From positions 1 through 8,763 of the forward strand of contig JAEORY010000144.1 of assembly GCA_016840645.1 (NCBI GenBank): a stretch of DNA of 8,763 nt, given 5' to 3'. This DNA comes from Candidatus Borrarchaeota archaeon (lineage in GTDB: Archaea; Asgardarchaeota; Sifarchaeia; Borrarchaeales; Borrarchaeaceae). The notes under the pieces were generated by a model. The model was not told the origin of the DNA and did not search any database. It worked only from the letters and a program-made list of their open reading frames with translations. The position numbers were made by a program, and so were the translations under genes. Positions 6,647-8,763 of the stretch are shown piece after piece (within the stretch, counting starts at the first letter, position 1; every line of letters begins with the position of its first letter).

Positions 6647-6754
6647 TAAAAAAATGAATTACAACAAAATTAAAGTGTTGTTTGGACTTTGTCCTTCGTC
6701 AGAATATAAAGCTACCGCGAGATTCATTTAATTTTGTTGTAGTTTAATTTTTTA
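6647..6754. repeat. 28-bp imperfect inverted repeat around the CoiA-like stop codon
   Basis: The arms are 6647-6674 and 6727-6754. They match at 25 of 28 positions, including a perfect 15-bp core (TACAACAAAATTAAA at 6660-6674 and its complement at 6727-6741), and are separated by 52 nt. The right arm encodes the last residues (NYNKIK) of the CoiA-like protein on the minus strand. The left arm encodes the same NYNKIK on the plus strand, so it looks like an inverted duplication of the gene end. The transcript could fold into a long stem-loop and act as a terminator. Confidence 0.7.
6654..6731 (+). CDS. possible 25-residue small ORF
   Basis: ATG at 6654 opens 25 codons ending with TAA at 6729-6731. 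AGGTGG at 6640-6645 lies 8 nt before the ATG, a good Shine-Dalgarno for so short a frame. The product starts MNYNKIK, mirroring the C-terminus of the convergent CoiA-like protein, and has no membrane segment or known toxin motif. The coding content may be only a by-product of the inverted repeat; there is no convincing promoter. It overlaps the CoiA-like gene end tail to tail. Confidence 0.2.
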   Translation: MNYNKIKVLFGLCPSSEYKATARFI

Positions 6755-7692
6755 TCATACAGAACAGGATTATGATGGCGTATTTCTTCGTCTGATGGAG
6801 CGTGACCATACTGTTTCTGAAATTCCTTTTTATACGACAACCACTCCAACCTTATTGCCTGCTTTTTTTCTTCAGCTTGAGACATAGGTTTGTCAACCTT
6901 TCGCGAACGTGTTCGCGCTAGACCGGAACAATTACCCAAGTGAGAGGGTGCCCTAAATCCATACCTTGGCTCAGGTGGAGTCTTGGTTAATGGTGTCAGC
7001 TCCGCTTTTCGTAGCGATTTGACTGCCGCTTGTTTAGCATCATTGTATTTTGGATGATAAAACCATTGTTTGTTTCGGATATCATCTGTTAAATACTGCC
7101 GTAAAGCCTCTGTAAAGGAGCCGCTGTTACTATGCCCATAAAGCAGCGCGTATGAATCGCTCAATGAAAGATCCAATACACCATATTGATGGCCTTTAAT
7201 TAATTTAAGGTCTTCTGGTACCTGTCGATTAGCATGTGAAAGATAAATAATCAGAGAAAACCCTGAAATAGAGGCCACTACATCAACACTAATACCTTCA
7301 AATTCAGTCTCAATATCCACGTTATCAAAAGTAATTTGTTTTTCAGTAGTAACAATAAATTCTTTATCTATTGGCAGGAAACCAGGCTCATGACGTCCAA
7401 CAGTGCTTCGGTATTCTGGAGTCTTTATAGATCGAATGCTTGAAAACAATTGCTTTGCCATCATTCTGACAGAAACATAAAATGAATAGTCACATTCCTC
7501 TTCGGTTTTACCGTAGACAGCTCTGCTTGCGTGTGCAAAATGCCACTGGTTTACATTACCCTGCCTGGCAATGAGAGGCGTTCCACATGAAGGACAAATA
7601 CAACCACATTTTTTTCCGCCTGGCACCTCGGTGATATCAAGAAACTCGCCGGTATCCTGATGCAAGCCAAAAGGAATGAGAGAAAAGTTCAA
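6724..7692 (-). CDS. competence protein CoiA-like family protein
   Basis: This 322-residue protein has the N-terminal layout of CoiA-like proteins. A cysteine-rich, probably zinc-binding segment has C29, C31, C33-P-x-C36, followed by RQGNVNQWHFAH (43-54) with H51 and H54. Next comes a region shaped like the family's nuclease-fold core: VDVVASISG with D137, then the strand LIIYLSHANR (147-156). The position where I would expect the catalytic Glu is Y150. The C-terminal ~100 residues are basic and probably a flexible or nucleic-acid-binding tail. CoiA was named from competence in streptococci, but relatives are common on mobile elements of unknown role. The start is TTG at 7692: AGGA precedes it by about 10 nt, and an in-frame TAG closes the frame five codons upstream. 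It is monocistronic, with its own candidate promoter. Confidence 0.75.
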   Translation of the reverse strand: MNFSLIPFGLHQDTGEFLDITEVPGGKKCGCICPSCGTPLIARQGNVNQWHFAHASRAVYGKTEEECDYSFYVSVRMMAKQLFSSIRSIKTPEYRSTVGRHEPGFLPIDKEFIVTTEKQITFDNVDIETEFEGISVDVVASISGFSLIIYLSHANRQVPEDLKLIKGHQYGVLDLSLSDSYALLYGHSNSGSFTEALRQYLTDDIRNKQWFYHPKYNDAKQAAVKSLRKAELTPLTKTPPEPRYGFRAPSHLGNCSGLARTRSRKVDKPMSQAEEKKQAIRLEWLSYKKEFQKQYGHAPSDEEIRHHNPVLYDKKLNYNKIK

Positions 7693-7715
7693 TGCTATTT
7701 TTTCCTACAACTCTG

Positions 7716-7732
7716 TTAACAACCCTTGTTAA
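7716..7732. promoter_or_regulatory. palindrome in the CoiA-like leader, candidate operator
   Basis: TTAACAA (7716-7722) and TTGTTAA (7726-7732) form a perfect 7-bp inverted repeat with a CCC centre. It lies between the predicted -10 box and the TTG start, a typical place for a repressor site. No regulator gene is adjacent, and an RNA hairpin near the ribosome binding site is the alternative. Confidence 0.45.
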
Positions 7733-7737
7733 AGGAA

Positions 7738-7765
7738 ATAATAACAATTTAACGACCACGTACAA
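7738..7765 (-). promoter_or_regulatory. candidate promoter of the CoiA-like gene
   Basis: On the minus strand TATTAT (7743-7738) differs from the consensus -10 by one base, and TTGTAC (7765-7760) is a partial -35 with a 16-nt spacer. It lies about 45 nt before the TTG start, immediately upstream of the TTAACAA-N3-TTGTTAA palindrome. Confidence 0.4.
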
Positions 7766-7887
7766 AAACAACCAATACAACCGAATTATGCGTGTTTAAA
7801 AATTATTCATCAGTCATCTAGACAAGATGCGTGGTGACATGGACCTGGTGAAACGGTTCTCATTCTTTTGTCCGTTTCTTGCTGATT

Positions 7888-8763
7888 CTGTTGAAAAACT
7901 CCCTGATATTTTCCCTTGATATGAGATAATTCGGGTAAGCCAACGTAGTAAAGGTGCTTGCCTATGATGGGGCAACTTCCTCAACAGCAGAATGAGTTAT
8001 TTTATGATTTCTGCCTTGATAAACATATCCCACAAGACCATCTTCTCCGACAGATGGATCAGTTTCTCGACTTCGAACCCTTTAAAGAACATCTCAAGCC
8101 ACACTACAGTCATACTGGAAGACCTTCCATTGATCCTGAATTGATGATCAGGATGTTATTGGTTGGCTATTGCTATGGTATACGTTCAGAACGCCGACTG
8201 TGTGAAGAAGTTAATTTTAACCTGGCTTATCGCTGGTTTTGTAAATTGGGACTGGAAGATGATATTCCCGATCATTCTTCCTTTTCCAAGAACCGGCATG
8301 GGCGTTTTCGTGAGTCAGATGTACTCAGGCTGGTCTTTGATTCGGTTATTCGTCGTTGCAGTGAAGAAGATCTTATTAAAGGTGAAGGCTTTGCCACTGA
8401 TGCCAGTTATATAAAAGCAGATGCCTCAAGACAGCGAATGGAAAATAGTCCTGTTAACTGGAATTGTATGGCTGCCCCATCAAGAGCCGTAAGAGAATAT
8501 ATTGAAGCACTGGACAATGATCCTACTTTGAGGCGAACTCAAAAGCGAGTCTCGGTGACTGATCCTATGGCTCAATGGTCTGGTGAAAAAGGACCAGGAC
8601 AATTCTATTACTGTACAAGCTATTTAATAGATATTGATCACAACATCATTCTCGATGTTGAACCGACACCCGCTCATCGGACGATGGAAGTAGCCAGCAC
8701 CAGAAAGATGATTGATCGTGTTGAACAAAAGCATCACATCAAACCCAAACGCCTTCTGGCAGA
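7888..8763 (+). mobile_element. IS1182-type insertion sequence, left part only
   Basis: A transposase of this family starts at 7964 and continues past the window, so the element is cut by the window edge. The left end is not resolved. I place it near CTGTTGAAAAACTC (about 7888-7901) because that motif resembles the ends of related elements as I remember them. The right inverted repeat and target duplication lie outside. Between this point and the CoiA-like promoter (about 7766-7887) I see no gene. Confidence 0.6.
7964..8763 (+). CDS. IS1182-family (IS5-like) transposase, 3' truncated by window
   Basis: The reading frame is open from ATG at 7964 to the window end, giving 266 residues of a protein that usually has 400-500. 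The N-terminal DUF772-type region is clear: GRPSIDPELMIRMLLVGYCY (52-71), then RSERRLCEEVNFNLAYRWFC (74-93) and DHSSFSKNRHGRF (103-115). The first catalytic aspartate of the DDE nuclease is D146 in GEGFATDAS. The sequence ends at PKRLLA, just where relatives carry the second catalytic aspartate (LLAD). AAAGG at 7950-7954, 9 nt before the ATG, is a good ribosome binding site; a second ATG follows directly. It catalyses movement of the element and is transcribed opposite to the island genes. No frameshift is seen in the visible part. Confidence 0.93.
   Translation, partial: MMGQLPQQQNELFYDFCLDKHIPQDHLLRQMDQFLDFEPFKEHLKPHYSHTGRPSIDPELMIRMLLVGYCYGIRSERRLCEEVNFNLAYRWFCKLGLEDDIPDHSSFSKNRHGRFRESDVLRLVFDSVIRRCSEEDLIKGEGFATDASYIKADASRQRMENSPVNWNCMAAPSRAVREYIEALDNDPTLRRTQKRVSVTDPMAQWSGEKGPGQFYYCTSYLIDIDHNIILDVEPTPAHRTMEVASTRKMIDRVEQKHHIKPKRLLA

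Larger units (their letters stand above)
6160..6723. other. 564-base gap without a convincing gene
   Basis: This AT-rich stretch lies between the CoiA-like gene and the two-gene operon, both on the minus strand. It holds the tentative promoter of the operon, a hairpin at 6359-6384, a small inverted repeat CTCAA-GTT-TTGAG at 6262-6274, and one arm of the inverted repeat at the CoiA-like 3' end. On the minus strand a frame from about 6620 down to the stop at 6421 is broken only by a TAA at 6544-6546. It could be a decayed gene fragment, but I recognise no family in it. On the plus strand a 32-codon frame (6479-6577) has no support. Confidence 0.5.

Noticed and set aside
8163..8414. An 83-codon plus-strand frame at the right end
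   Set aside because: It is an out-of-frame shadow inside the transposase coding sequence, whose own frame gives a clear family match.
1..8763. CRISPR array or tandem repeats
   Set aside because: No regularly spaced direct repeats of 20 bases or more were seen on reading through; the repeated elements found are single inverted repeats.

Overview
The window reads as the chromosomal insertion point of an accessory (defence-type) island in a gammaproteobacterium. The first 141 bases are the 3' part of a transfer-messenger RNA gene (ssrA), with a T-arm, acceptor strand and encoded CCA very close to the enterobacterial type. The rest is visibly AT-rich and holds no recognisable housekeeping gene. 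The 3' end of ssrA is a classic integration site for genomic islands, and this cargo fits that. I cannot name the genus.

Layout. After ssrA comes a perfect 9-bp hairpin terminator. Six genes then lie on the minus strand and all point back towards ssrA. In transcription order they are: a CoiA-like protein (7692-6724); a 571-residue mostly helical protein of unknown function (6159-4444); a 568-residue protein with an N-terminal PD-(D/E)XK-like restriction-endonuclease fold signature (4447-2741); an XRE-type antitoxin (2556-2083); an AbiEii-type nucleotidyltransferase toxin (2086-1391); and a DUF4238 protein (1339-398). The last 900 bases or so, on the plus strand, are the left part of an IS1182-type insertion sequence whose transposase runs off the window.

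The genes form units. The helical and nuclease-like genes overlap by 4 nt (ATGA) and are a translationally coupled pair; this is the best candidate here for an uncharacterised anti-phage or anti-plasmid system. Antitoxin and toxin overlap by 4 nt (GTGA) behind a strong Shine-Dalgarno and a palindrome (TTTCTA-N5-TAGAAA) that looks like an autoregulatory operator; the DUF4238 gene follows 51 nt later and may be co-transcribed. The CoiA-like gene stands alone, with its own candidate promoter, a perfect palindrome in its leader, and an inverted repeat at its 3' end.

No integrase, second attachment site, tRNA, CRISPR array or complete restriction-modification system is visible. The 564-base gap at 6160-6723 has no convincing gene, only hairpins, a possible decayed reading frame and a 25-codon mini-ORF with a good ribosome binding site.
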